Below, in pieces: positions 16,206 to 24,775 of a stretch of 64,000 bases of DNA. Position numbers and translations under genes: made by a program. Location of the stretch: assembly GCA_033549065.1 (NCBI GenBank), contig JAWSUE010000003.1, positions 124,001 to 188,000 on the forward strand, in the 5' to 3' direction. The notes beneath the pieces were generated by a model. That model searched no databases. It worked only from the letters and a program-made list of their open reading frames with translations, and was not told where the DNA came from. This DNA is from Bacillota bacterium. GTDB taxonomy: Bacteria > Bacillota > Dethiobacteria > DTU022. Position 1 is the stretch's first letter. The number at the start of each line of letters is the position of its first letter.

Positions 16206-18317
16206 TTAGAGCTTAACCCTTCTTAGCAACTGGGCATTGATTGCCACGATCACCGTGCTGGCTGACATCAAAAGTGCACCCATCGCCGGCTCGAGTAGAA
16301 TACCCCATGCTGCCAGGATACCGGCAGCAAGAGGAATGGCAATAATATTATAACCGGCAGCCCACCAGAGATTTTGCAGCATCTTTCTGTAAGTAGCCCG
16401 GGAAAGCGTTACTATTCTCGGTATATCACGGGGATCTGACCTGACTAAAACTATATGCCCTGCTTCAACTGCCACATCAGTACCGGCGCCGATAGCAATG
16501 CCAATATCGGCAGTGGCTAACGCCGGGGCATCATTTACACCATCACCCACCATGGCTACCTTGTTTCCACCATCCTGCAGTTCCCGAACCTTCGAGGCTT
16601 TATCTTGCGGCAGTACTTCAGCAAAAACAGTATCGATGCCGAGTTCTTTTGCAACTGCATCGGCTACGGCCTGAGCATCACCTGTCAGCATGGCTACCTT
16701 TATACCCCTGTTATGAAGAGCAGACACAGCCTCCCTGCTCTCTTCTCGAATCGCGTCGGCAACAGCAAACACGGCAATTATTTCACCGTCCCGGATCAGG
16801 TAGATCGCAGCCTGCCCTCGTTCAGCAGCTGCGTTTGATGCTTCAACCATCTCCGGGGGCATTTTCAGACCTTCGGTCTCGATCAAAGCCGGACCACCTG
16901 CCAGGTAATTATTTTTCTTTATTCTGGCCGATACTCCTTTACCGGGTATCGCTTTAAAATCCTCAGCTGAAGGAATATCAATGCCTCTATCTTCTGCTGT
17001 TTTAACGATCCCGCGGGCGATAGGGTGTTCTGATTCTCTCTCAACGCCGGCAGCAATCGTGAGTGCGTCCTGCTCCGAAACTCCTTCTATAGTTGCCATA
17101 TCAACAACCCTGAATTCCCCGAGAGTTAAAGTGCCCGTCTTGTCAAAAATCACTGTATCCAGATTACGCGCTTCCTCAAGACCTCGCCTGTCCCGCACCA
17201 GTAAGCCGTTTAGAGCTCCCATAGTAGTTGATATCGCCACAACAAGCGGAACAGCGAGTCCCAACGCATGCGGGCAGGCTATTACAAGAACGGTTACAAC
17301 CCTGATGATCGTAAAATCAATCTCTGCACCGGCAAATTGCCAGGCAATTAAGGTGATTATACCGGCACCGATGGCCACCCCGGTCAATAGCTGCGCCGCC
17401 CTGTCCGCCAAATGCTGTGCCCTTGATTTGGACTGCTGCGCATCGGCAACCAGCCTCATAATACCGAATAATTTTGTTTGATCTCCTGTTCCGGTAATCT
17501 CTACATGCAGTGAACCTTCTCCATTGATTGTCCCGGCAATCACCTCATCGCCTTCGTTTTTTTTCACTGGTCGCGATTCCCCGGTAATCATCGATTCATT
17601 AACATCGCTTTTTCCTTTAAGCAGCTTGCCATCGGCGGGGATGCTTTCTCCGGGACGGACAAGCACAATATCTCCCACCCTTAATTCATTTACAGCAACC
17701 TGCTCTTCCCCACTTTCAGACAACCTGGTGGCGGTATCGGGAAGAAGTTTTGCCAGTTCTTTCAATGCTCCCTGGGCCTGGTCAATTGAACGCATTTCAA
17801 TCCAATGACCCAGAAGCATGATTGTAATCAGTGTGGCCAGTTCCCACCATAGTGATTCTGCCTGAAGTAATCCCAGCTCGACAACCCAGGAAAAAATAAA
17901 GGCTACCATAATTGCCAGGGAAATTAGGGTCATCATTCCGGGCAGCATAACTTTCAGCTCTCTCCAGGCTCCCTGAATAAAAACCAGGCCGCCATAAAGA
18001 AAAACTACAGTGCCGATCACTGCCGGAATCCAGTTTGAACCGGGGAATACTGGAGCCTGGTAACCCAGGAGCATTTGAATATGGCCCGACCAGAAAACAA
18101 CCGGAACAGTCAGGATAAGTGATAACCAGAATTTTCTTCGAAACATATTGGGATCATGCCCTGCATGACTATCATGACCCTCATGACCATTATGCCCAGA
18201 CTGATCGTGCTGATCGTGCTGATCGTGCTTATCATGTTGATCATGTTGATCACCGGACACAACATGGTGATCATAACCGCTTTTTTGTCCATGGTGTTCA
18301 TGATGATCTTTTTCCAT
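16206..18317 (-). CDS. copB: CopB-type copper-translocating P-type ATPase
   Basis: A P1B ATPase of about 703 residues. An N-terminal cytoplasmic tail of about 55 residues is packed with His and Asp (H-D-Q repeats). It is followed by eight predicted TM segments, the TGES actuator motif, the ion-site motif C-P-H in TM6 (V-I-A-C-P-H-A-L-G), the phosphorylation site DKTGTLT, the HP dipeptide (S-E-H-P-I-A) and GDGVNDAPAL. CPH and a His-rich tail mark the CopB class, which exports Cu(II)/Cu(I) or Ag. ATG 18317 is used; a TTG at 18326 abuts the GGGG site. The kinase-regulator pair upstream is likely its controller. Confidence 0.88.
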   Translation of the reverse strand: MEKDHHEHHGQKSGYDHHVVSGDQHDQHDKHDQHDQHDQSGHNGHEGHDSHAGHDPNMFRRKFWLSLILTVPVVFWSGHIQMLLGYQAPVFPGSNWIPAVIGTVVFLYGGLVFIQGAWRELKVMLPGMMTLISLAIMVAFIFSWVVELGLLQAESLWWELATLITIMLLGHWIEMRSIDQAQGALKELAKLLPDTATRLSESGEEQVAVNELRVGDIVLVRPGESIPADGKLLKGKSDVNESMITGESRPVKKNEGDEVIAGTINGEGSLHVEITGTGDQTKLFGIMRLVADAQQSKSRAQHLADRAAQLLTGVAIGAGIITLIAWQFAGAEIDFTIIRVVTVLVIACPHALGLAVPLVVAISTTMGALNGLLVRDRRGLEEARNLDTVIFDKTGTLTLGEFRVVDMATIEGVSEQDALTIAAGVERESEHPIARGIVKTAEDRGIDIPSAEDFKAIPGKGVSARIKKNNYLAGGPALIETEGLKMPPEMVEASNAAAERGQAAIYLIRDGEIIAVFAVADAIREESREAVSALHNRGIKVAMLTGDAQAVADAVAKELGIDTVFAEVLPQDKASKVRELQDGGNKVAMVGDGVNDAPALATADIGIAIGAGTDVAVEAGHIVLVRSDPRDIPRIVTLSRATYRKMLQNLWWAAGYNIIAIPLAAGILAAWGILLEPAMGALLMSASTVIVAINAQLLRRVKL
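18190..18260 (-). repeat. Nine-base tandem repeats encoding the His-Asp-rich CopB tail
   Basis: Six to seven copies of a nine-base unit (TGATCGTGC and variants TGATCATGT, TTATCATGT on +) encode H-D-Q/H-D-K triplets. Such arrays expand and contract by slippage, so the number of metal-binding histidines may vary between strains. Confidence 0.8.
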
Positions 18318-18382
18318 TACCAGCAACCCCTTTTTTTATTTTAAGATAAGATCATACTTAGCCTGACAAATAGTTGAAGCAT

Positions 18383-19852
18383 CTATCTCTTCAGATATAT
18401 ATAGAAGGTTGTCCCTTCTCCCGGGATACTGCTAACCATTATAAAACCTCCGGAAGCACGAACCAGTTCTTTGACCAGTGACAAACCAATTCCCGAACCG
18501 GCACGGCTCTGTTCCCGTTCTCTTGAGGGATCAACCCTGAAAAACCGTTCAAAAACATAAGGTAGCTGTTGTTTTCCTATCCCGATTCCATTATCACTGA
18601 CCCTGATCATGAACATATCTTTTATTGACTTATCGCTTACTGTTTCATCGCCCATAACATAACCGACAGGGCTGATAGCTCCCGGTTCAATTATAGGTTT
18701 TTCACTTAAAGTAACCTCAACAACCCCACCCGGTGAAGTATAACGATAGGCATTATCGAGAAGATTGCCTATTATTTTCCCCAAAGCATAGGGATCCTGA
18801 TTTGACATAAGCTTTTGTTCAGGCAGTGATAAATTAAGTTCTACATTTTTAGCTTGATACATAGGCTGAAAAGTGGCCACCTTATCGAGCATAAATTGAT
18901 TCATATTCACATTTTCCCTCTTAATTTGTTCTTCTTTCATACTTTCAAATCTGGCCAGCTCATCAAGATCTGTTGCCACTCGATTCATATGCATTATCTC
19001 TTCCAGCAGCACTCCCATGGTTTTTGTATCGGCAGGCAGTACCCCGTCTTTTACCGCTTCCACATAACTGCGCAGGGTTGCCAGGGGAGTTCGCAGTTCA
19101 TGAGATATATCGGCCACAGAACGCTTGCGCAGTTGTTCCAGTTCCTGAAGGTGAGAAGCCAATTGATTAAAACACATTGCCAATTCATCAAGTTCCCTGT
19201 TCCTGTAGGCCGGAAGCTGCTGGCTGTAATCCCCTTTTGTTATATTTACCGCAGCCCTGGATATTTCTTCAAGAGGAGCGGAAAGACGGCGGGAAAAGAG
19301 CACCCCCAGAATCAGGGCTGCACCGATTGCGATCAAGCCTGTCCAGATGAGCGAGCCGGATATTGCTCTCCTGAAAGCAAGATCCTGCTGCAGCATTGCA
19401 CTGGTTTCCACAGTTAAAGGATGGGCAATCACTAAAGTTCCCACTACCTCACTGTCCAGTTCCAAATCATATTGATAGACTTGTAGATCTCGCAATTCCG
19501 GTTGTTGATCCCTCATCATCATCATTTGGTGTCTGCCCTGCCCGGTATCCCCAATTAACTGGCCCTGGGCGCTGTAAAGCAATAACCTGGTATTGGTGCT
19601 GAGAGCAGCATGAAACAGGGGCATCTGAACCCCCAACCAATTTCCGGTTTCCCGGTAATAATCGACCAGCAAACCGGCTATCTGCCTGTTTATCGTTTCT
19701 TCACGTTCCCTGCTGTACGATTCGAGGTGACCTTCCAGAGAGTAATTGAAAATAAGCTGAAAAAGCAGCAGTATCAGTGCAGAAAGCAGCAAAAAATGGA
19801 ACACCAGACGTACCCACAGTGAATGATTATGGTATATGCTAGTCCTCTTCAT
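18383..19852 (-). CDS. Sensor histidine kinase
   Basis: A 489-residue kinase. Its order is TM1 (about residues 12-34), an extracytoplasmic domain of about 130 residues, TM2 (about 168-190), HAMP, a HisKA domain with S-V-A-D-I-S-H-E-L-R-T-P-L (phospho-His), and a HATPase domain with N-L-L-D-N-A, D-N-G-I-G-I and G-S-G-I-G-L-S-L-V. The outer domain carries M-M-M-M-R-D-Q and scattered His/Met, which could bind copper, though this is only suggestive. It overlaps the response regulator gene by 14 bp. Position between the regulator and CopB points to metal sensing. Confidence 0.85.
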   Translation of the reverse strand: MKRTSIYHNHSLWVRLVFHFLLLSALILLLFQLIFNYSLEGHLESYSREREETINRQIAGLLVDYYRETGNWLGVQMPLFHAALSTNTRLLLYSAQGQLIGDTGQGRHQMMMMRDQQPELRDLQVYQYDLELDSEVVGTLVIAHPLTVETSAMLQQDLAFRRAISGSLIWTGLIAIGAALILGVLFSRRLSAPLEEISRAAVNITKGDYSQQLPAYRNRELDELAMCFNQLASHLQELEQLRKRSVADISHELRTPLATLRSYVEAVKDGVLPADTKTMGVLLEEIMHMNRVATDLDELARFESMKEEQIKRENVNMNQFMLDKVATFQPMYQAKNVELNLSLPEQKLMSNQDPYALGKIIGNLLDNAYRYTSPGGVVEVTLSEKPIIEPGAISPVGYVMGDETVSDKSIKDMFMIRVSDNGIGIGKQQLPYVFERFFRVDPSREREQSRAGSGIGLSLVKELVRASGGFIMVSSIPGEGTTFYIYLKR

Positions 19853-20534
19853 ATTTATAGCCTACCCCATATATAGTTTTGATCAGAGCCGGCATACCGA
19901 TGCTCTGCATCTTCTGGCGGAGATTCTTTATGTGGGCATCAACTGTCCGGTCATCAGTGAAGCTCTCATAACCGAATATAGCTTCGGCCAGCTGCGCCCG
20001 TGAAAAAACCCGTCCTGGCCGACGTGCCAGATACACCAACAAGCTAAATTCCGTCGGTGTTAAATCAAGTAGTTGATTTTCCCAGGAAATCCTGTGCCTG
20101 AGAGTATCGATTACCAGTTTTCCTCCAGCCATGTTCAGGATATCTGTAAGCGGTACTGGGTCCGCATCGTTTCGACGCAGAATTGTCCTGACCCTGGCCA
20201 CAACCTCCTGGGGGCTGAAAGGTTTAACCACATAATCATCTGCTCCGATCCCCAGGCCATAGACTTTATCTTCCAGGGTGGTTTTAGCCGTCAGCATAAT
20301 AACCGGTATTCTGGATCCTTCATCCCGCAGGCGCCTGCATATTTCCTCTCCGCTTAATCCGGGCAACATCAAATCAAGGATGATCAAGTCCGGCTTTTCC
20401 TCCCTGGCCATCCTCAGGGCTTCCACTCCTTCATTTGCGGTTAGCACGTAATACTTCTCACGTTCAAGGTAAGCTTTCAACACTTCGGTTATTTTACGCT
20501 CGTCATCAACAACAAGTATCTTAGGCTCAGCCAT
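19839..20534 (-). CDS. OmpR/PhoB-family response regulator
   Basis: 231 residues. The receiver domain has acidic pair D-D-E, phospho-acceptor in L-I-I-L-D-L-M-L-P-G, Thr in I-M-L-T-A-K and Lys in V-V-K-P-F. The C-terminal winged helix has SLLVYLARRPGRVFSRAQLAEAI and DDRTVDAHIKNLRQKM, as in OmpR/PhoB proteins. It pairs with the overlapping histidine kinase, and likely regulates copB and the DUF2680 gene that flank the pair (context inference). Start ATG 20534 follows a weak A-G-G-A-G-C site. Confidence 0.9.
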   Translation of the reverse strand: MAEPKILVVDDERKITEVLKAYLEREKYYVLTANEGVEALRMAREEKPDLIILDLMLPGLSGEEICRRLRDEGSRIPVIMLTAKTTLEDKVYGLGIGADDYVVKPFSPQEVVARVRTILRRNDADPVPLTDILNMAGGKLVIDTLRHRISWENQLLDLTPTEFSLLVYLARRPGRVFSRAQLAEAIFGYESFTDDRTVDAHIKNLRQKMQSIGMPALIKTIYGVGYKYEED

Positions 20535-20585
20535 CTTTTTCAGCTCCTACTAATTCTGTATATATTGTAACCAACTGATATATAA

Positions 20586-20611
20586 AAAGAAAGGCCGCAC
20601 GCAGGCGGCCT
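20586..20611 (-). terminator. Rho-independent terminator after the DUF2680 gene
   Basis: AGGCCGC (20592-20598) pairs with GCGGCCT (20605-20611). Read on the minus strand the stem is followed by T-T-T-C-T-T-T-T-T. It separates the DUF2680 gene from the two-component operon. Confidence 0.8.
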
Positions 20612-20655
20612 GATTTATATAACCAAAATGTTCTTGCTGAAATACTTATCTTATA

Positions 20656-20976
20656 TTAATACTGCCAACAATGACCAAAACCTCTTCCACCAGAACCACC
20701 CCAACCTCTTCCGGGCATTCCGTAAAAGCTTCCGGGCTCTTCTTCAAGACTTCTCTCAAATTGGTCCTGCATACGTTCCAGAATCTGCTCGCCTTCTTCT
20801 GCCGTTAAATAGCCCAGCTCAACCTGTCTTTCAACTACCTGGCGGCGCAGTTCATAAATCTGTTCATAAAGCGCATCCAGAGTTGCATCTTTTTCCTGGG
20901 CAAAGACGGCGGTTGAAATCAACAAGGTGCCGACTATTGCCGTAACGATTAAACCGATAATTAGTTTCTTTGACAT
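20656..20976 (-). CDS. Exported DUF2680 (YckD-like) protein
   Basis: A protein of about 106 residues with a clear signal peptide (K-K-L-I-I-G-L-I-V..., cleavage after A-V-F-A), a helical region L-Y-E-Q-I-Y-E-L-R-R-Q-V-V-E-R and G-Y-L-T-A-E-E-G-E-Q-I-L-E-R-M, matching DUF2680, and a Gly-rich tail ending G-F-G-H-C-W-Q-Y. The His-Cys-Trp tail could bind metal. ATG 20976 is chosen because AAAGGGGTT precedes it. The function of DUF2680 is unknown. Its place upstream of a metal two-component system and CopB suggests an envelope copper-stress role (inference). Confidence 0.7.
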   Translation of the reverse strand: MSKKLIIGLIVTAIVGTLLISTAVFAQEKDATLDALYEQIYELRRQVVERQVELGYLTAEEGEQILERMQDQFERSLEEEPGSFYGMPGRGWGGSGGRGFGHCWQY

Positions 20977-21107
20977 ATTTATAACCCCTTTCATTATTGA
21001 GCTCAATTGAACTCTGTTTATATCTTAGCCCTTAATTGTGAAGATCTTGTGAATATAGTTTGCATATCTAACGAATATTGATAATAATAACAGGGGAGGA
21101 ATGAAGA

Positions 21108-21926
21108 GTGACTGAAAATATTGCATATAATGATGACGACGTAATCAAGGTAAAAGAGTTGTGTAAAAATTACGGTAAGATTGCTGCCGTTAATAACATA
21201 TCTTTTACAGTCAAACGAGGCGAAGTTTTTGCCTTCCTGGGCCCTAACGGTGCCGGCAAGACAACAACGATAAAGATGCTGACTACCTTGCTTAAACCCT
21301 CTTCGGGAGAAATTATGGTCAACGGGTTTGATCCGGCTCATAATCAGGATGCGGTAAGGCGCTCTTTCGGAATAGTATTTCAGGATCCCAGTCTCGACGA
21401 CGAACTGACTGCCTGTGAAAACATGGTCTTTCATGCAGTTCTCTACAGCATACCACCTCTAGTACGCAATGAGCGAATCGAGATGCTTCTTAAATTGATG
21501 CAGCTATGGGACAGACGAAATGATCAGGTTAAAAAATTCTCGGGCGGTATGAAACGCAGGCTGGAAATCGCCAGGGGACTCTTGCATCATCCAAAGATTT
21601 TATTTTTAGATGAACCTACTCTTGGTCTGGATCCCCAGACCCGTAACCTGCTCTGGGAACATATCAGAAATCTGAACAAACAGGAAGGAATTACTATTTT
21701 TTTAACAACCCATATAATGGAGGAAGCAGAGAGAGTTGCCGATACAGTTGCCGTGATTGATTACGGTAAAATTATCGACCAGGGTACTCCAAAGGAGCTC
21801 GAAGAAAGAACGGAGTCATCTTCCCTGGAAGAAGCCTTTCTCGCCTTGACCGGAAAGGCAATTCGTGAAGAAGGGCCTGAAACTGCTAATGAACGGGTAG
21901 GCCGTTACCTGAGGGGGAGAAAGTGA
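21108..21926 (+). CDS. ABC transporter ATP-binding protein, DrrA type
   Basis: A 272-residue ATPase: Walker A G-P-N-G-A-G-K-T-T, Q-loop F-Q-D-P-S-L-D-D-E-L-T, signature FSGGMKRRLEIARGL, Walker B I-L-F-L-D-E-P-T-L-G-L-D and H-loop T-T-H-I-M-E-E-A. The SGGMKRR form and C-terminal extension of about 50 residues are typical of DrrA/ABC-2 exporters for drugs or lipids. GTG start at 21108 behind GGGGAGGAAT. It overlaps the permease gene by 4 bp. Confidence 0.9.
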   Translation: MTENIAYNDDDVIKVKELCKNYGKIAAVNNISFTVKRGEVFAFLGPNGAGKTTTIKMLTTLLKPSSGEIMVNGFDPAHNQDAVRRSFGIVFQDPSLDDELTACENMVFHAVLYSIPPLVRNERIEMLLKLMQLWDRRNDQVKKFSGGMKRRLEIARGLLHHPKILFLDEPTLGLDPQTRNLLWEHIRNLNKQEGITIFLTTHIMEEAERVADTVAVIDYGKIIDQGTPKELEERTESSSLEEAFLALTGKAIREEGPETANERVGRYLRGRK

Positions 21927-22675
21927 GCATGAACGTAATATATATACTCTGGATTCGCCAGTTAAAACGTTATTTTCGCTCCAAAGCACGAATAATCGGT
22001 GCCCTCGGACAGCCGCTGCTCTTCCTTTTTGCCATGGGTTTCGGTTTTGGTTCTGTATTCGAAAGAGCCGGTGAAGGAAACTATCTGCAGTTTTTAGTTC
22101 CCGGTATAATCGCTATGAGTATACTGTTTACTTCCATGTTTAACGGGATTGAAATTATCTGGGACCGCCAGTTTGGCTTCCTCAAGGAAACTCTTGTTGC
22201 CCCTGTTTCGAGGGTAAATATAATGCTGGGCAGGACACTCGGCGGCGCAACGGTCGCTGTATTTCAGGGAATTATTATCCTTACCATCTCCCTGATAATC
22301 GGTTTTCGTTTCGTCAGCCCTGTGGGGCTCCCCATTGCCCTGCTCTTCATGTTCCTGATTGCTATTCTATTTACCGCTCTCGGAACAGCTATTGCTTCGG
22401 TCCTGGAAGACATGCATGGTTTCCAGCTTATCATGAATTTCCTGGTAATGCCGCTTTTCTTTCTATCCGGCGCGCTGTTTCCCATCCATGATCTGCCCTC
22501 TATAGTAGGTGTTTTGGTTAAAATTAATCCATTATCATACGGCGTTGACGGCCTGCGCGGCTCACTGATTGGAATATTTCAACTCGGCTTACTGACAGAT
22601 ATTGCGGTACTGGCTGTGTTCGGGCTGGTTCTGGTGGTTGTCGGTGCATTTCTTTTTTCGCGAATTGAAGTTTGA
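21923..22675 (+). CDS. ABC-2 type permease, DrrB type
   Basis: A 250-residue permease with six TM helices and the ABC-2 signature region around L-S-G-A-L-F-P-I-H-D-L-P. The early segment L-K-E-T-L-V-A-P-V-S-R is the DrrB/NodJ coupling motif. Start GTG 21923 or ATG 21929; the second fits the GAGGGGGAG site better. It forms an exporter with the ATPase before it. The substrate is not predictable. Confidence 0.88.
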   Translation: MSMNVIYILWIRQLKRYFRSKARIIGALGQPLLFLFAMGFGFGSVFERAGEGNYLQFLVPGIIAMSILFTSMFNGIEIIWDRQFGFLKETLVAPVSRVNIMLGRTLGGATVAVFQGIIILTISLIIGFRFVSPVGLPIALLFMFLIAILFTALGTAIASVLEDMHGFQLIMNFLVMPLFFLSGALFPIHDLPSIVGVLVKINPLSYGVDGLRGSLIGIFQLGLLTDIAVLAVFGLVLVVVGAFLFSRIEV

Positions 22676-22700
22676 TGAACAAAAGGTAAGAGGTGATTTT

Positions 22701-22880
22701 ATGGGTTTCAGAAAAATACAGTTAATCGGAATTATTATTGTGGTTTTATTTCTTCTGGTCAGGATCGTCATTCTGCCCGGCATAGACAATGCGCTGCTCA
22801 ACAACGTGATTAATTATACATTCCTGGGCATCATGGCAGTTGTTTTAGTTTTAATGTTCATTTTCCGCTACCGTCCCTAG
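22701..22880 (+). CDS. Small two-TM membrane protein of the DrrAB-type operon
   Basis: 59 residues with two hydrophobic helices and a short R-Y-R-P end. ATG 22701 lies behind TAAGAGGTG, 25 bases after the permease stop, so it is probably the third gene of the operon. No family is recognised. It could be an accessory subunit. Its 3' end overlaps the convergent GNAT gene by 23 bases. Confidence 0.6.
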   Translation: MGFRKIQLIGIIIVVLFLLVRIVILPGIDNALLNNVINYTFLGIMAVVLVLMFIFRYRP

Positions 22881-23379
22881 AAATGATATATAATCTGACT
22901 TCGCTATCATCTCCAGGGTACTTAATCAATCCGTTTTTACGGAATCCAAGTTTTTTGAGAAGTTTAATTGAAGCCTGGTTGTTTTCACTTACGATGGCCA
23001 CCACTTTGCCTAACTTTAAAACGTTAAATGCATATTCAATAAGGGCGGCCGCAGCTTCATATGCATAACCCTGCCCACAGTATTCGGGTAGGAAGGCATA
23101 GCCTAGATCAACATCTTCTAAAAAATCGCGCTTGAGTATACCGGCCATACCGATTGGAATATCAATTCCACGAAGGCTAATCCTGGAAAGCCCGAACCCG
23201 AATTTTTCATAGCTTGCAACCGGCCCTTCCAAAATGTATTTTTCGGCATCATCAAGATTGCGAACTCCCCTGTCAGCTATGTTTTCAATAAACGATGGTT
23301 CATTAAGCAGCCTGAGGATTAAGGTTGAATCGTCAACTGTGAAGGGCCTGATCAGTAAGCGTTTTGTATCTATAATAAT
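22858..23379 (-). CDS. GNAT-family N-acetyltransferase with non-canonical start
   Basis: An acetyltransferase of about 173 residues of the RimJ/RimL type: R-L-L-I-R-P-F-T-V-D-D at the front, D-L-G-Y-A-F-L-P-E-Y-C-G-Q-G-Y-A-Y-E-A (acetyl-CoA loop) and V-S-E-N-N-Q-A-S-I-K-L-L-K-K-L-G-F near the end. The family's N-terminus is present in frame up to 23370, but no ATG, GTG or TTG occurs between it and the upstream GGGGGAGG. ATT at 23379 sits 8 bases from that site and may start translation, as ATT does in infC. A shorter TTG start at 23232 would lose a third of the domain. A mutated start is also possible. Confidence 0.7.
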   Translation of the reverse strand: MIIDTKRLLIRPFTVDDSTLILRLLNEPSFIENIADRGVRNLDDAEKYILEGPVASYEKFGFGLSRISLRGIDIPIGMAGILKRDFLEDVDLGYAFLPEYCGQGYAYEAAAALIEYAFNVLKLGKVVAIVSENNQASIKLLKKLGFRKNGLIKYPGDDSEVRLYIISRDGSGK

Positions 23380-23486
23380 TACTTTCGCCTCCCCCTGATG
23401 ATGCTATGCATATTATAAACGATTTTTAGTAACTGCCTTTCAAAAAATAAACTTTAAAAATCGGGATAGCCCTTATTAAAACAAAG

Positions 23487-23535
23487 ATAAGGTGCCAAAA
23501 GAACTGTGCCTGAGCACTACCTGATGGCACCTTAT
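23487..23535 (-). terminator. Terminator hairpin after the PT-repeat surface protein
   Basis: ATAAGGTGCCA (23487-23497) and TGGCACCTTAT (23525-23535) form an 11-bp perfect stem with a 27-base loop that has its own short stem. On the minus strand a T-rich stretch follows. Confidence 0.7.
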
Positions 23536-23548
23536 TTAAGTATCACTC

Positions 23549-24088
23549 TTATCGGGGGCGCGATGATGCACGTTTCTTGGTTATAAGCAGTAATATTAAT
23601 CCCAGAACCAAAAGCACAAAGACAATTAAATACCAGATGTTGATCTGACTTACGCCAAATATAACCTCATCAGCCTCAACTTCCGGTTCTTCTGATTCAA
23701 TAATAACCTCTTCTTCCACAACTTCTTCCACTTCTGTAATTACTGCCTCTTCTTCAGATTCTCCAGCAGCTTCCTCAGATTCTTCTGGAATTACCTCAGG
23801 TTCTTCTGCTTCCGGAATTGGGGCAAGATCACCAGGCGCTTCTGGCTCTTCAGACTCAGGCACCGGAGCTAGATCTTCCGGGCCTTCAGGCGTCGGAGTA
23901 GGGGTTGGAATGGGAGCCAGGTAGCCTGGAGCCTCAGGTGTCGGAGTAGGGGTCGGGATTGGTGCTAGATTACCTGAAGTATGATAGCTTGCCGCAGTAA
24001 ACCCTGGGAAAGCAAAAAGTAACAGAAGTAATACTATCAAAACAACCTTAATGTAAACATTGCGTTTTTTTGTTATCTTGGTCATCAT
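23549..24088 (-). CDS. Membrane-anchored surface protein with Pro-Thr and acidic repeats
   Basis: 179 residues with an N-terminal signal segment (about 11-33), then four imperfect repeats beginning L-A-P-I-P or L-A-P-V-P. The first two (41-52 and 58-69) continue T-P-T-P-T-P-E; the next two (73-83 and 88-98) are acidic. A Glu-rich stretch (100-142), one C-terminal TM (about 150-170) and a basic tail K-K-R-A-S-S-R-P-R follow. The layout is that of a cell-surface stalk anchored by its C-terminus, without a sortase LPxTG motif. It follows the similarly built protein at 24245. The function is unknown. RBS GGGAGGGAGG precedes the ATG. Confidence 0.65.
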   Translation of the reverse strand: MMTKITKKRNVYIKVVLIVLLLLLFAFPGFTAASYHTSGNLAPIPTPTPTPEAPGYLAPIPTPTPTPEGPEDLAPVPESEEPEAPGDLAPIPEAEEPEVIPEESEEAAGESEEEAVITEVEEVVEEEVIIESEEPEVEADEVIFGVSQINIWYLIVFVLLVLGLILLLITKKRASSRPR

Positions 24089-24188
24089 ACTAACCTCCCT
24101 CCCGGCATAACTTAAAGCCTCGGTTGTTGGTTAGCCGAACTGATTATAAAGTTATGCTTATTTCTTTCAGAAATCATTTGAACAAACT

Positions 24189-24223
24189 GCCATAAGAACT
24201 ACCGTTCAGGTAGTTCTTATGGC
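24189..24223 (-). terminator. Strong hairpin between the two repeat-protein genes
   Basis: A 15-bp perfect stem (24189-24203 with 24209-24223) around a five-base loop. On the minus strand it lies just after the stop of the 24245 gene, followed by a modest T-rich stretch. It likely terminates or attenuates transcription into the PT-repeat gene. Confidence 0.75.
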
Positions 24224-24244
24224 GTATAATACTTTAGCTTGCCA

Positions 24245-24775
24245 TTAACAACTGGCACTAACTAAACTGCAGCGTTTCCTGGCCAGGTCGATCTCGACTT
24301 CCTTAACATGGAAGATACGTTCCCAGGCCAGAATGGCAACTGCCATTATTGCAACTAAAAGAAACACCAGGAATAATGCAACATAATTAACTCCGGTAGA
24401 AACCGCCTCAGCTGCGCCTGGAACAACTGCAGATTCACCGGCAGCAATTCTGGCCAATACCATATCTGGCGATATAAACCTGATTGCACGTGCAGCTGCT
24501 GCACTCTCTGAAGCTACCCTGGCCAACACCATATCAGGTGATTCTACCCTGCCAACAGCAGCAAATGAAGCACCTTCAGCTTCAAATCTTGCCAGAACCA
24601 TATCGGGCGATTCCACCCTTGCAGTTACAAAAGGTTCACCTTCAGAAGTAATTACCGGTAGAAGTGACTCATGACCCAAACCAAAGGCCTGGCCGGGTAA
24701 CAGGAGCAATACAACAATTAGCAACACCAGTAAGGCTTTTCTCAATTTATTATTTAACAATAACGAACTGTTCAT
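24245..24775 (-). CDS. Membrane-anchored protein with three SPDMVLAR repeats of 23-residue period
   Basis: 176 residues: a signal segment (about 12-31), then the octapeptide S-P-D-M-V-L-A-R at 56-63, 79-86 and 102-109, spaced exactly 23 residues, with Ala/Glu/Gly-rich links. One TM helix (about 130-150) and a cytoplasmic tail ending K-R-C-S-L-V-S-A-S-C follow. I do not recognise the repeat. Identical spacing suggests a selected structural unit, perhaps a binding surface for a partner. The neighbour at 23549 has the same overall plan. TTAACCTCC-type RBS (AGGAGGTTAA) precedes the ATG. Confidence 0.65.
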   Translation of the reverse strand: MNSSLLLNNKLRKALLVLLIVVLLLLPGQAFGLGHESLLPVITSEGEPFVTARVESPDMVLARFEAEGASFAAVGRVESPDMVLARVASESAAAARAIRFISPDMVLARIAAGESAVVPGAAEAVSTGVNYVALFLVFLLVAIMAVAILAWERIFHVKEVEIDLARKRCSLVSASC

